Assembly: GCA_016025055.1 (NCBI GenBank)
Contig: CP065590.1
Span: 2,480,001-2,544,000 of the forward strand
Length of the DNA stretch: 64,000 nt
Source of the DNA: Chryseobacterium indologenes
GTDB lineage: Bacteria > Bacteroidota > Bacteroidia > Flavobacteriales > Weeksellaceae
Direction of reading: 5' to 3'
A program made the position numbers and the translations under genes. The notes under the pieces are model-generated. The model had not been told where the DNA came from, did no database searches, and saw nothing but the letters and a program-made list of their open reading frames with translations. Shown piece after piece: positions 48,305-58,418 of the stretch (positions are counted from its first letter, which is position 1; every line of letters begins with the position of its first letter).

Positions 48305-51300
48305 ATGAGTATACAATTATCTGGACCAAAAGGTTATGAATATCAATACCGAGTTACAGTATTAAATGCATTATTTCTGAGAAATAATTCTACAAAGATG
48401 TATGTAGAAAAAATAGGAAGTGAAGATGCTTTAATAGAAATTGAAAATGAAGATTCTACTAAGCAGTTTATTGAAATACAAGTTAAAAGAGAGGAGGGAA
48501 TTTTAGGAATACCTCAATTAATAAAGTGGCTGTGTCATTTTGAGGAACGTACAAGTAATAATAATCTATTACAGAAGCTTATAGATAATGAAAATACTAA
48601 AGTTATATTTGTAACTCGTTCAAGATGTAGTGATTCTATTGTATCTTTAAAAAAAGACTATAACAAAATAAATGATTCCGCTGCTGTTCTTACTTCTAAA
48701 GAATTATCAAGTTTTTTTTTGAAGGAACTTAAAAAAATAAAAATAGGAGATACTGACCTTAATAAAAAAAGAGAGCAATTTTGTTATAACCAAGCATTGA
48801 AGCTTAACCATAAAATGGTTAAAGATTTATTGGAAAAATGTATAATTGTAGAAGAATTCACTGATGAAAAGGTAGACACGGCAGTTTTACAATATTTAAA
48901 TAGCAAATGTCAAATTGCGCAATCAAAAACTGAAGAAATTTATCTGAAATTGATACAGGTTGTATTAGGTGGAAGAGATGAAGGATTTGATATTAGTAAA
49001 AGGATTAAAGAACTTTTAGAATTAAATAAGATAGGAAATCCATTTGTTGATCCATTATATAAAACCCGAAATGAAGAGAAAAGTTTATTACTAAAACTTG
49101 AAAAAGATCATGTCTTATTATTGACAGGTACTTCATTGTGTGGTAAGACTGAGTTGGCAAAAAAAATATCTGAGAGTTTTGTCTTGAAGGGCTATAATTA
49201 TTTTATTCACGATGAAATTTATAATATCAAAAAATTTCTACAAACCAATATTTTAGATAACAAAATAGTAATTCTATCAGACCCTTTTGGTCATGTTGAA
49301 CTCAAAGATAAATTTACGGAAATATTAAAAAGTATTAAGGAGTTATTAGATATTAAAGAAAAGCATCATTTATTAATAATAACAAGTCGTATAGAACTTT
49401 TGTTTGATGTGTATAATACCAAAACGATAGAAGAATGTTCAATTGGAAAAATGCAGTGGTTTGATTTGACTCTTCATGATATAGAAACTTTGCTTCCTTT
49501 TTGGGAGTTTATATCAAAGGAGAATTCATTGACAAAAAATATTTTTGAAACAGTTGAAAAAGGCATAATAGAATCACAAAATGAAAGCCAGCTTCAAATT
49601 GGACAGCTTAGATATTTAGCAAGTGAGGATATAGAAAAATTAGAGGGTAAAAATTTTAGTGAACTAGTACATATTGCTAAAAGTAATTCTAGAGAGATTG
49701 CCAATCAACTGGAAACATCAAATTTATCTTCAGCACAATTGTTATCAATACTATCTGTATCATCCTCTTCAGTTTATGGAGTTGATTTCAAAGATTTAGC
49801 ATATATCTATTCTTCAGATACTGAATTGCCTTCAAGCTTAGGAGAAGATGTATATATTCACTCCCTAGACGAAAACGAATCTGATTTTCCTTCTTATTCT
49901 GAGAATTTTACTCCAAGTATACAACTTAAAAAAGATTTAGGTTATCTAGAAAAAAGAAATTTAATTTCAATAAAAAAACAAATAGTTATCACAACCCACT
50001 CAAATTTTTTAAGTGCAGGACTAAATCTTTTTCTCGATAAAAGCACTATTTATCTTGAAGAGAAATTAGACCTATACAAAAAAAGTATTTTCTGCCTTAA
50101 TGAACAAACAGCCTTTATTGCTTCAAGAAATTTATTCTTTATCTATAATCAGATTAATCCTGAATTTAGATCGCAAGTAATAGAATTAGGATTTAAAGCT
50201 TTAAATTCTATTTTTCCAGCAGTTGAAGATAATTCCCTTTTATTTTTAACAAAAATAATTGGAGATTTAAATATAGAACAACAAGAAAAAATAATCTTTA
50301 AAATACAAAAAGGAGGAACTGATTATTATGATATTGAATGGTATAACAATCAAATACCATTTAAAACGAATGGTGGAGCAGGCATGAAAAACTTGTCCTT
50401 AAGCTTGGATAAAAGCAAAGTGTCTGAAGTCGAAAATAAATTGAAACAAAAAGAATTTCCGTCAAGCTATGAAATTTGGGGGTATATTAAAACACAAAAA
50501 GGAAAGAATACTATTGATAAAGAAATTTTTGTAATACTTCTGCAAGTAAAAGAGGCTTTTATAAGGTCTGAAATTATATACGAAATTTTTAGAAACCAAA
50601 ATATTTTAGATGAAAAATTTATAGAGTTCCTTTTTAAAGATGAGCATCCTACAGTTATATTTAATTTAATAAGTGCTGTAATACAAAATTGGTTTAATTT
50701 TTCAGAAGAATTGAAAGTTATATGTAATAGCCTAATCGTTAAATCTTTAAATCGAACTGATGTGGCTATTAGAGCTTATGAAGTTATAGCAACATTTTCA
50801 ATTGATTACGGGAGTGAATCAATTATTAAATGGAAAAAATTTAATCAAAAACAAATTGTAGAATTATGGAATTTGTGGGGTGTTATTTATCCGCAAATTA
50901 TAAATAATATTCCCTTAAAAATTTATTTAAATGGGGCTAGGTTTAGCTCAACCATGTCTACAGCTACTAAATATATAGATATCAAAATAGGTATGGAGGT
51001 TTTGAATGCTTGGTATAAAAGAATAGATTTTCAAATTTCAAAAAATAAAATTATTGACGAATATGAAATGTCTATAATGGAAGATTTGTTAGCATTAACT
51101 AAAAATAATTCAGAAATTAGAAAGAATCTTTTTTCAAATTTAATTAATTATTATGATACTAGTTTCTTATTATCTAATTTAAAATGGGTATTAAATAATT
51201 GGGAATATATAGTTCAATTAGAAAAAGAACAAATTTTTACAATATTAGACGGTAATAGAATGGATCTACGTTGGATTAAGGCTGTTATATTAACTACAGA

Positions 51301-52158
51301 AAATCCACCAAAAGAGTTAACTGAAAAATTTTAGGGAATATTGATTTATTTAATGAAGACGTAACAGTTTTTCTATCAAATGTAAACGATAGTCTGTTAT
51401 GTGACTGTTTAAATGTTTTCTGCGGATTTCCACAACCTTTATGGTGGTTAGCCTTACATCATAAAAATCGTAATTTCTGGTTTGAAATTATGTATAAAAT
51501 TCTCCTAAATGAAAATAATGTAGGTTTCAAAATTTGTTTAGAAAATTTTATAGGTAATGGAGTTATTGGATTTACTCAAGAATGGAAAGAATGGGAAACT
51601 TTATGGGATATTATTTGTAATAATTCTTCTGAAAAAGAATATCTATTTGAAAGACTTTTATACAATACAGCAAATGCTACTTGCAACTTGGCATCGGCTA
51701 AAAAGATGTGGACAAAATTAATTGAAACCTTTGACTCTCACAATCAATCAAATATAATTGATTGTTTAATTTTGGAGAACCTTGAGATCTTACAGCAAAC
51801 TGGGCATGGAAACGAAGATGTATTTAAAATTTTTGAAGAACAATTTTTGTTTAAAAGAATTATTCCGAAAATCTCCCCAGATAATGTCATTCGTCAAATT
51901 ATTGATTTAATTCAAAGAGATCAGTATAACGATATGGCATTCAACTTTTTTGAAAAAATTACCGAAGAGCATAATACGAGATTTTTGGGAACACTCACAT
52001 ATGCAAAGAATGTTTTAGATCTTCAGAAAGAAGAAAATCAAAAAGTCATAGAAACTATAAAAAAAATGAATAACAAGATATATGATTCAGGAAGAATACA
52101 AATGAAACAAATGAATATTTTTAATTATAAATTAGATAATTGGATAGGAATTAATTGA
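48305..52158 (+). CDS. STAND NTPase with Cap4-like nuclease N-terminus, Avs-like (apparent frameshift)
   Basis: About 1284 residues when repaired. The first 200 resemble the DUF4297/Cap4 nuclease (GPKGYEYQYRVTVLNAL, EDALIEIEN, KQFIEIQVKRE with the Q-x-K pair). An nSTAND-type NTPase follows: Walker A LLTGTSLCGKTELAKK (about 275-290), Walker B IVILSDPFG and sensor LLIITSR. The C-terminal 700 residues are helical repeats of the sort used for target sensing. The frame breaks at the T4 at 51329-51332; one more T joins ELTEKF to LGNIDLFNEDVTVF. It resembles Avs proteins, which detect conserved phage proteins and cut DNA, but no named subtype fits by eye. Confidence 0.8.
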
Positions 52159-52190
52159 TTTATAATTAACTTATAGTTGTAATAAAGAAA

Positions 52191-52208
52191 ACCTCCAATG
52201 TTGGAGGT
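52191..52208. terminator. Bidirectional terminator
   Basis: Perfect inverted repeat ACCTCCA / TGGAGGT with an ATGT loop and A/T runs beside it, between the STAND gene and the convergent primase-like gene. Confidence 0.75.
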
Positions 52209-52274
52209 CTTATAAATTTGAAATATTCATAATTACATGCTTTGAACAACTTTTTCCTTCTATGAAATTGGAAA

Positions 52275-53552
52275 TTATATTTCTAAGATGTTTTCTTGTT
52301 TTTTAATCTTTGGATCCATAATTGGGATTAATTTAGCCTTTAACTCTTTATAATATTTCTGGACAGTCTTTCTGTTTTTTGAAGCTATTTTTGACAGACT
52401 TTTGATGGTAATTTTGCCATGTATACTATAATTCCATTCCTTCATTACTTTGAATAATTCAGCTACAGATTTATTAGACTTATCCTTTCCGAGTTGTTTC
52501 ATATTTAGGATTCTTTTTTCCTTTGTAGTAAGATCCTTTGTTTTATCATAAATAAATCTTCTTTCTTCATTAAAATTAGGTTCAATCTCTTTTATGTTTT
52601 TATATATCTTATTTAAAAGATCTTCTACAAAATTATTTTCAACAGGAGGAGTCATTCTATTGTTGTTAATTTTATTAATACAACTGTAAATATTTTTTTT
52701 AGATACTTTTTTATTTAAAGCTACTAATTGAAGAGTTATTTTTTCTAATATATAGTATCTTTTATCTGACTCTATAGCTGTAAAAGGAACAAAAACTTTA
52801 GCATATCTCAATTTACTATCCTTTCCAAAATCATAAAAACCATTTTCGTCATATTCTATATTTTTAGATTCTATGAGTTCATCCAAATTGTCAAATCTAA
52901 TTTTATACCCATTACAATCGTATTTAGACAGTTTTTTAATATTATTATTGTTAATACTATTGTAGTGGGTATTTTTTGTAACTTCATTTTCATCAGAAAC
53001 TGTCAAATCGGATGATAACAATTGAAATACTGGAATAATTTCTGTGCTACTATTGAAGTATGCATGTCTGTCATAAGGAAGAACGGTCAACCTATCAATT
53101 GATACTGCTTTCTCATCATAAGGTATATCTAATAATCTAGCTATCTTTTTGGTAGCTTCCTTAAAGTTATTTAGAGTTAATCCATCTACTTTCACAACTA
53201 ATGTCATTCCTGTGTTAGATAAACTTCTCCAGTATGCACATATATAGGTTGTATTAATCTCAAAATCTTGTTCGGTCATTCCATCAACATCGAGATAAAG
53301 ATATCCTGTAGGATTCAAAACATTTTTTCCTGATATATAATTATTTGAGAAATTAAAATTAATTGTTATTGCAGGTAATTTGTTGATCTTAATGTAGTTG
53401 TATTCTTTAGATTTTCTTTCCAGGTTTCTAGCATTTTCTACATATTGAATATGTTCTTGAGGTGGAGATTTAATGAAATTTACTACTTCTTCAATATTAT
53501 TAAATGAGCTTACAATAGCTCTGTTTTTACAATTGTTTATTTTGTTAATCAT
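52275..53552 (-). CDS. BT4734/VirE N-terminal domain protein, primase-like
   Basis: About 425 residues from ATG 53552 (MINKINNCKNRAIVS); a start 36 bases upstream is possible. The region YISGKNVLNPTGYLYLDVDGMTEQDFE, then WRSLSNTGMTLVVKVDG and SIDRLTVLPYDRHAYFN match the BT4734-like N-terminal domain, which is related to primase and DNA-rolling-replication proteins and occurs in Bacteroidota mobile elements. The C-terminus looks like a winged helix (ITIKSLSKIASKNRKTVQKYYKEL). It probably serves replication or maintenance of the excised element. Confidence 0.8.
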   Translation of the reverse strand: MINKINNCKNRAIVSSFNNIEEVVNFIKSPPQEHIQYVENARNLERKSKEYNYIKINKLPAITINFNFSNNYISGKNVLNPTGYLYLDVDGMTEQDFEINTTYICAYWRSLSNTGMTLVVKVDGLTLNNFKEATKKIARLLDIPYDEKAVSIDRLTVLPYDRHAYFNSSTEIIPVFQLLSSDLTVSDENEVTKNTHYNSINNNNIKKLSKYDCNGYKIRFDNLDELIESKNIEYDENGFYDFGKDSKLRYAKVFVPFTAIESDKRYYILEKITLQLVALNKKVSKKNIYSCINKINNNRMTPPVENNFVEDLLNKIYKNIKEIEPNFNEERRFIYDKTKDLTTKEKRILNMKQLGKDKSNKSVAELFKVMKEWNYSIHGKITIKSLSKIASKNRKTVQKYYKELKAKLIPIMDPKIKKQENILEI

Positions 53553-53776
53553 TTTATTACTTAAAATAAGGATATAGCGATAGCTCATACAGCTTGTTTG
53601 CTATATTTTTTGAGGTTTTATATTGTTTTAAAATTTTACTTGATTTTTAGGCTATTATTTGAGATCTAAATCCGACTGTCTGAATGATTAACAAGATTAT
53701 TATGCGCAATCTAAACCAAACTGTCAAAAGAAAATAAACTAAAACAAAGTCTATTGTATTTTTGTGTTTTCCATAA

Positions 53777-54106
53777 TTAAGCTGTCTTTCTTGCCAAATA
53801 TTTATTTACATTATTTTGGAAATCAGTAAAATTGTTTCTTTTGTGTTTTGTCATCCATTCCAACAATTCTAATCTTTTAAAGTAAAGTTTTCCATTGCCA
53901 GAAGATGAGTAGATAGGTAAATCTGTTCCTACACTACTAAGTTTATGTATATAACTTACCTTATATCCTGTGAGTACCGCAGCTTCATATACATCCAATA
54001 CTTCTTTATTAAGAATAGTTGACATTTTAACTGTTTCTTTCAGCTCTTTTAATTCTCTTGCAATGTTCGTTAGAATTTCTCTTAATTCATTTACAATTTT
54101 TATCAT
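53777..54106 (-). CDS. Excisionase-type helix-turn-helix protein
   Basis: A 109-residue protein. After a coiled-coil-like N-terminus (LREILTNIARELKELKETV) comes the MerR/HTH_17 type motif (VLDVYEAAVLTGYKVSYIHKLSS ... PIYSSSGNGKLYFKRLELLEWM). Such proteins serve as excisionases (Xis) or regulators in Bacteroidota integrative elements. It sits between the integrase block and the primase-like gene, where an Xis is expected. Confidence 0.85.
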   Translation of the reverse strand: MIKIVNELREILTNIARELKELKETVKMSTILNKEVLDVYEAAVLTGYKVSYIHKLSSVGTDLPIYSSSGNGKLYFKRLELLEWMTKHKRNNFTDFQNNVNKYLARKTA

Positions 54107-54197
54107 ATAATTTTCTTTTTATTGTTATATAAATTCAATTGCAATTTCTGTATATTTTTGAGGAAGAGTTGAGGAATAGATTATTCCACAAAAAATA

Positions 54198-54222
54198 AAA
54201 ACTCCCTGTATAAAGGAGTTTT
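54198..54222 (-). terminator. Terminator of the integrase transcript
   Basis: Stem AAAACTCC / GGAGTTTT with a nine-base loop, overlapping the stop of the gene at 54221; on the minus strand followed by T's. Confidence 0.65.
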
Positions 54223-55378
54223 AAAACTTTTTGTTAAGATTGTGTGGAATTACTGCGGAATGAGTTCTTAAATTTTCAACAATTTCAGCAATTGTGTTAA
54301 TTTTTGTTGGTTGTCTATTGCCTGTTTTCACTTCACTAATAATTCTGCTAATACTATTTTTGTCTTTAATTTTTGGAATCTGATTGTTACTATTAGTTAA
54401 AAACAGAAATCTTTCTGCCCAAAACTTATTAAAAAATGTGCTATCCTGATAATCTTCTTTGAAAAAGTCTCTTAGAGAATCAATCAGATGTGCTAAATCA
54501 GATTGGGTTTTACCAATCAGTATAATTGGTTCTGATGGAATTATATCTATATAAAAATGCTGTAAAAATACTTCTTTAGTACAAGATTCGTCAATAAATC
54601 CTTTTGTCCATAGGTTTTCATGCAGTTGCCCAATAAAATCAAAGTTCTTTCCAAAAACAGTTTGTTTGATTGTATTATTGGGTGGAGTAGAATTAGAATG
54701 TACTGGATTTACAAAAATTGAGATATTGAGATATTGAGAAAATGTATTTTTTATCATTGTTAATACTTGCTGATATAGCAAAGTGATTTTTTCAGTAAGT
54801 AAATAGATATCATCTTTTGTAGTATTGGCATCTAAAAACACACTATTATATTCAATAGATTCTTGCAATTGGTTAATAATATCTTTGAAAATTTTATTTT
54901 TACCAATGGGGTCAATTTCTAAATCATCAACTAGACTTTTGAGTAATCCATAACAATTTACCATTAAATCATTATCGGAAAGGCTATAAGAAAAAGGAGC
55001 TATATCATATAGTGATATATCAAAATGCCAGTCATTCACTTTTTTCTCTATATCAGCAGCAGAATTATTAAAAATATGTGGAAATTCCTCAGATAGAGAT
55101 CCTTTCCAATTAAAATATTCAAAATCATCACGTTTTCCAATTATTTGACTTTCATAATTAAGTTCCTTGATGATATTGTTAATGACAATGATCTTTCCCT
55201 TATCATTTAGATTTTGGTATCTTAAATTATATTGCTGAGGGATAAAATCCTTAATATATCCGTGTTCTAAATATAAATTTTGCTCAATCAGATTTTTAAT
55301 GCCATCCAATCCCCCTATTCCAATCTCACGCATTATTCTATTGTAAGATTGTATGTCGTATGTACTTATGTTTTTCAA
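54221..55378 (-). CDS. Protein of unknown function downstream of the integrase
   Basis: A 385-residue soluble, mostly helical protein with no recognised catalytic motif. The C-terminal 150 residues have a spaced pattern (GQLHENLWTKGFI ... SDLAHLIDSLRDFF ... FFNKFWAERFLF ... SISRIISEVKTGNRQPTKINTIAEIVENL) reminiscent of RteC-type regulators and related proteins beside Bacteroidota integrases, but I would not name it. It starts 13 bp after the integrase stop, so it is in one operon with it and may help recombination or its control. Confidence 0.6.
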   Translation of the reverse strand: MKNISTYDIQSYNRIMREIGIGGLDGIKNLIEQNLYLEHGYIKDFIPQQYNLRYQNLNDKGKIIVINNIIKELNYESQIIGKRDDFEYFNWKGSLSEEFPHIFNNSAADIEKKVNDWHFDISLYDIAPFSYSLSDNDLMVNCYGLLKSLVDDLEIDPIGKNKIFKDIINQLQESIEYNSVFLDANTTKDDIYLLTEKITLLYQQVLTMIKNTFSQYLNISIFVNPVHSNSTPPNNTIKQTVFGKNFDFIGQLHENLWTKGFIDESCTKEVFLQHFYIDIIPSEPIILIGKTQSDLAHLIDSLRDFFKEDYQDSTFFNKFWAERFLFLTNSNNQIPKIKDKNSISRIISEVKTGNRQPTKINTIAEIVENLRTHSAVIPHNLNKKF

Positions 55379-55391
55379 TTGGAGAAAAATT

Positions 55392-56615
55392 TTATACTAA
55401 TTTACTAAAAGCATCATCAATAATGCCATCCTCAAAATCTTTCAGGTACGAATTAGTAACAGAAACAGAAGAGTGTCCCATTACTTGACTAATTACATCC
55501 GCAGAAACATTATTAAATTTTAAGTGAGTGGCAAAAGTATGTCTCCCTACATAACTGGTTATATCTTCATCAATTTCCGTTTGTTCTGCTATGAATTTCA
55601 AATCAGAGTTAAAGATTTTTAAACATCTTCTATACCTTCCGTACAATTGCTTATCTGAAAGTTTGTTTTTTAAGATAACAGGAAAGATATATTTTACTTC
55701 TTCTGGTTTTAAGTAATTTCTGTAGTATTCCAATATTTCCAATGCTTCTGACCTCAAAGGAACATTGAAATCCCGACCTGTTTTACTTCTGGTATAGTAC
55801 AGACGGTTACCTTTTATATCATCCCATTCTAAGAATGCCATGTCTTTAAAGTTCATACCGCCAACATAGTAAGAAAATAAAAACATTTTGTAAGTATTAG
55901 TGTATTTGGGAAAACTTCCACAATCAAATAATTTAAACATTGAAAACTGCCCTTCGCTCAATGCTATTTTGCGGGATTGCATTTTCAATCTTTTCTGAAT
56001 ACTGTAACTTCCGAACGGATAATCTTCTTTTCTTGCATAACCCGACCTTATAGCAAGATTAAATAATGTTCTTAAATCAGTCATTCTGATTCTGATAGTT
56101 GTATTGCTACACGATTTTGCTAAAAAATTTTCATATTTCACTAAAAATTCAAAATCAATATCCTTAAATCTTAAGTCTATATTTTTTTCAAATTTGAATA
56201 ACGATTGCATGGATTCTTTAATTGTTTTGGCATATCCGAATTTACTAAGCTCATTTAATGCATCAATTCTCTGTTGAAAAAAATCTTTCACAGAAATAGA
56301 TTTTATTTTGTTACCTGCGGATTGTGCTCTAAACCTTGCATCAATGTCGTCTAAATTATAATCAAGCTCTTCGGATTCCAGTTCTATGATAGCTTCATTA
56401 AGACGGGTGTCTAGTTTTTTCAAAGATTCATTAATTTCACGAGCTTTACCATGATTAGATTTCACTTTCTTGTTTTTGGTATCCCATTGGTTCTCCTGTA
56501 CAGAAAACGGAGTAGTGATAATTTTAGATTTGTTGCCTAAGTATACTTTAAAAACAATTGGAAGACTTCCATCTGCTTTAGGTTTATTTCGGAGCATTAG
56601 TTGTGTTGTTGCCAT
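55392..56615 (-). CDS. int: Tyrosine recombinase (integrase) of the island
   Basis: A 407-residue Bacteroidota-type integrase. It has an arm-binding domain (LRNKPKADGSLPIVFKVYLGNKSKIITT), a core-binding SAM-like domain and a catalytic domain with TRSKTGRDFNVPL (Lys), YVGRHTFATHL (Arg-His), GHSSVSVTNSYLKDF (His and nucleophilic Tyr). Where most recombinases have the first catalytic Arg, this has Asn (YYVGGMNFKDMAFL), as in IntDOT where it is also replaced. Its ATG lies 139 bp from attR and directly next to GGTCAAG iterons, which may also allow autoregulation. Confidence 0.95.
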   Translation of the reverse strand: MATTQLMLRNKPKADGSLPIVFKVYLGNKSKIITTPFSVQENQWDTKNKKVKSNHGKAREINESLKKLDTRLNEAIIELESEELDYNLDDIDARFRAQSAGNKIKSISVKDFFQQRIDALNELSKFGYAKTIKESMQSLFKFEKNIDLRFKDIDFEFLVKYENFLAKSCSNTTIRIRMTDLRTLFNLAIRSGYARKEDYPFGSYSIQKRLKMQSRKIALSEGQFSMFKLFDCGSFPKYTNTYKMFLFSYYVGGMNFKDMAFLEWDDIKGNRLYYTRSKTGRDFNVPLRSEALEILEYYRNYLKPEEVKYIFPVILKNKLSDKQLYGRYRRCLKIFNSDLKFIAEQTEIDEDITSYVGRHTFATHLKFNNVSADVISQVMGHSSVSVTNSYLKDFEDGIIDDAFSKLV

Positions 56616-56616
56616 A

Positions 56617-56668
56617 GGTCAAGTTAAAGGTCAAGGTTGAAGGTCAAAAATAGTAAAAATAAGTCAAA
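56617..56668 (+). repeat. Right GGTCAAG iterons, probable integrase arm sites
   Basis: GGTCAAG at 56617-56623 and 56629-56635, GGTCAAA at 56642-56648 and a degenerate AGTCAAA at about 56662-56668. The first two are 12 bp apart like the left pair. They abut the integrase start codon. Confidence 0.6.
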
Positions 56669-56753
56669 ATTTAAAATGAAATATTATTGTAAATAATTGT
56701 AAAACAGTATTATTGTAAATGAAAGTATACAGGAGTAAATACCCTGACTCCTT

Positions 56754-56797
56754 ACTCATAATCAGGTGGTCCCTGGTTCGAGCCCAGGTGGGACCAC
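56754..56797 (+). repeat. Right attachment site (attR)
   Basis: Perfect 44-bp copy of the tRNA 3' half. It lacks the 5' acceptor strand and D-arm, so it is not a second tRNA. Confidence 0.92.
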
Positions 56798-56805
56798 ATA
56801 AAAGC

Positions 56806-56831
56806 AACCACTTACAGTAATGTGAGTGGTT
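56806..56831 (+). terminator. Original terminator of the tRNA gene, displaced by the island
   Basis: 11-bp stem (AACCACTTACA / TGTGAGTGGTT) with a GTAA loop and T-run, 8 bp past attR. Nearly identical to the hairpin at 58419-58444. Confidence 0.75.
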
Positions 56832-56887
56832 TTTTTTATGATTATAGTAACATTTTTATTATTCAGGATGTAAGTCAAGAGTTTTTC

Positions 56888-56895
56888 TATATTTG
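56888..56895 (+). promoter_or_regulatory. -7 promoter element of the delta-60 protein gene
   Basis: TATATTTG is an exact TAnnTTTG match 60 bp before the start codon. The -33 element is weak. Confidence 0.5.
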
Positions 56896-56954
56896 CCACT
56901 TATTGCGGGAATCTTAATTTTCTGTTCAATATTTAACTAATAACTTATGTATTT

Positions 56955-58394
56955 ATGAAAAAAGTTTTATTTCTTATCAGCTTTTTTGTCCTGTTGCTAT
57001 GGAGTGGAGAATCGCAGGCACAGGCAAACGTAGATCTCGATACATCTTTTGTTACCGAAGCAGGATTTAACAACGCAGTGATGACTACTGCTGTACAACC
57101 GGATGGAAAAATTCTTGTAGGAGGTTGGTTTACTACTTACCGGGGGATATCCAGAAGCAATATTGCCCGCTTAAATGCGGATGGAAGCCTTGATACTTCT
57201 TTTAATGTAGGAGCAGGGTTTGATGCGGTTGTTTATAGTATTGTTTTACAGGCTGATGGTAAAATCCTTGTGGGAGGCGATTTTACCACGTACAACGGAA
57301 TTACTCAAAACAGTATTACCCGTTTAAACGCAGATGGCAGTATAGATACGTCTTTTAATATGGGAAATGGGCTTACAACATCCGGAGGGATGGCATTTGT
57401 CAATACAATGGCTATACAGAATGACGGAAAAATTCTTGTAGGTGGCAGATTTACAGACTATAATGGAACTCCGCGACAACGTATTGCCCGCATCAATACA
57501 GACGGAACTATAGATACTTCATTTGTCGTTGGTTCAGGCTTTAATGCAGATGTTAAGACTATTGCCTTGCAATCTGACGGTAAAATTGTTGCGGGTGGCA
57601 GTTTTAAATCTTATTCGTTCGCCAATGTAAATTATATTGTCCGTCTGAATATGAATGGTACTATTGACAGTTCGTTTAATATTGGGACAGGATTTGGTGG
57701 CAGTCCCGGTGGAGCAGTTGTTCAGACAATCGTAGTTCAACCTGATGATAAGATCCTTGTCGGAGGATATTTTACCACTTATAAAGGAACGACCCAAAAC
57801 CGGATTGTACGACTCAACACAAATGGAAACGTAGATACATCATTTGTGGCAGTCGCAGGTGTAGATAATTATTTTGTGAATGACATTGAATTACAGCCGG
57901 ATGGAAAAATCCTTTTAGGAGGTGGCTTTTTAAGCTATAATGGAATTGCCAGGAGATGCCTGGCGAGAATTAATGCGAATGGAAGTCTTGATACCTCATT
58001 TGACATCGGAACCGGATTTTTTGGAACACTCAGCAATGTAGAGACCGTTTCATTACAACCTGACGGGAAAATTGTGGTTGGAGGATATTTTACCAGTTAT
58101 AAAGGGGTAGATCAGAATAGAATTGCACGTCTGAGTGTTGCAGGAACTTTGTCTGCTTCCAGTTTCAATACAAAAGAAATGATAACGGTGTATCCGAACC
58201 CTGTAAGTGAAAATCTTCATTTTTCGGAAGAGATCTCCACAATCAAAATACTTGATATTTCGGGAAAAGTGATCATTCAGACTTTCACTGCCGGAAAATC
58301 TTTCAATTTGGGGAAACTTGTTAAAGGAGTATATTTTGTCACAGCAACTACAAAATCAGGGAAAATCATCACGCATAAGGTCATAAAGGAATAA
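56955..58394 (+). CDS. Delta-60 repeat protein with T9SS sorting domain
   Basis: A 479-residue secreted protein. After a signal peptide (MKKVLFLISFFVLLLWSGESQAQA) come about seven repeats of roughly 52 residues with the pattern LDTSF..G.GF...V.....QPDGKILVGG.F..Y.G....IARLN.DG, the delta-60 repeat that builds a beta-propeller. The last 75 residues are a type IX secretion domain (MITVYPNPVSENLHF ... GVYFVTATTKSGKIITHKVIKE). It is likely exposed on the surface or released; its target is unknown. Flanked by near-identical hairpins. Confidence 0.93.
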   Translation: MKKVLFLISFFVLLLWSGESQAQANVDLDTSFVTEAGFNNAVMTTAVQPDGKILVGGWFTTYRGISRSNIARLNADGSLDTSFNVGAGFDAVVYSIVLQADGKILVGGDFTTYNGITQNSITRLNADGSIDTSFNMGNGLTTSGGMAFVNTMAIQNDGKILVGGRFTDYNGTPRQRIARINTDGTIDTSFVVGSGFNADVKTIALQSDGKIVAGGSFKSYSFANVNYIVRLNMNGTIDSSFNIGTGFGGSPGGAVVQTIVVQPDDKILVGGYFTTYKGTTQNRIVRLNTNGNVDTSFVAVAGVDNYFVNDIELQPDGKILLGGGFLSYNGIARRCLARINANGSLDTSFDIGTGFFGTLSNVETVSLQPDGKIVVGGYFTSYKGVDQNRIARLSVAGTLSASSFNTKEMITVYPNPVSENLHFSEEISTIKILDISGKVIIQTFTAGKSFNLGKLVKGVYFVTATTKSGKIITHKVIKE

Positions 58395-58418
58395 GCTTTT
58401 GGGGAAATAAAAAAATCA

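Larger units (their letters stand above)
35930..56797. mobile_element. 20.8-kb integrated genomic island in the tRNA gene, carrying defence genes
   Basis: The island is bounded by a perfect 44-bp direct repeat of the tRNA 3' half (35930-35973 and 56754-56797), with a tyrosine recombinase gene just inside the right end and GGTCAAG iterons near both ends. The interior is visibly more AT-rich than the flanks. Cargo in order: ArdA, KAP NTPase, DUF4365 protein, two small envelope proteins, Gabija-like helicase and nuclease, two small unknowns, GHKL-nuclease fusion, Cap4-STAND, primase-like protein, HTH protein, unknown protein and integrase. No relaxase or conjugation gene is present, so it is at most mobilisable by a helper. 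Confidence 0.92.

Noticed and set aside
53589..53776. Replication origin of the island
   Set aside because: The short region between the HTH and primase-like genes has AACTGTCAAAA-like words also seen near 36830, but no clear iterons or DnaA boxes.
56754..56797. Second tRNA gene at the right island end
   Set aside because: Only the anticodon loop to the acceptor 3' strand is present; the 5' acceptor strand and D-arm are missing, so it is an attachment site.
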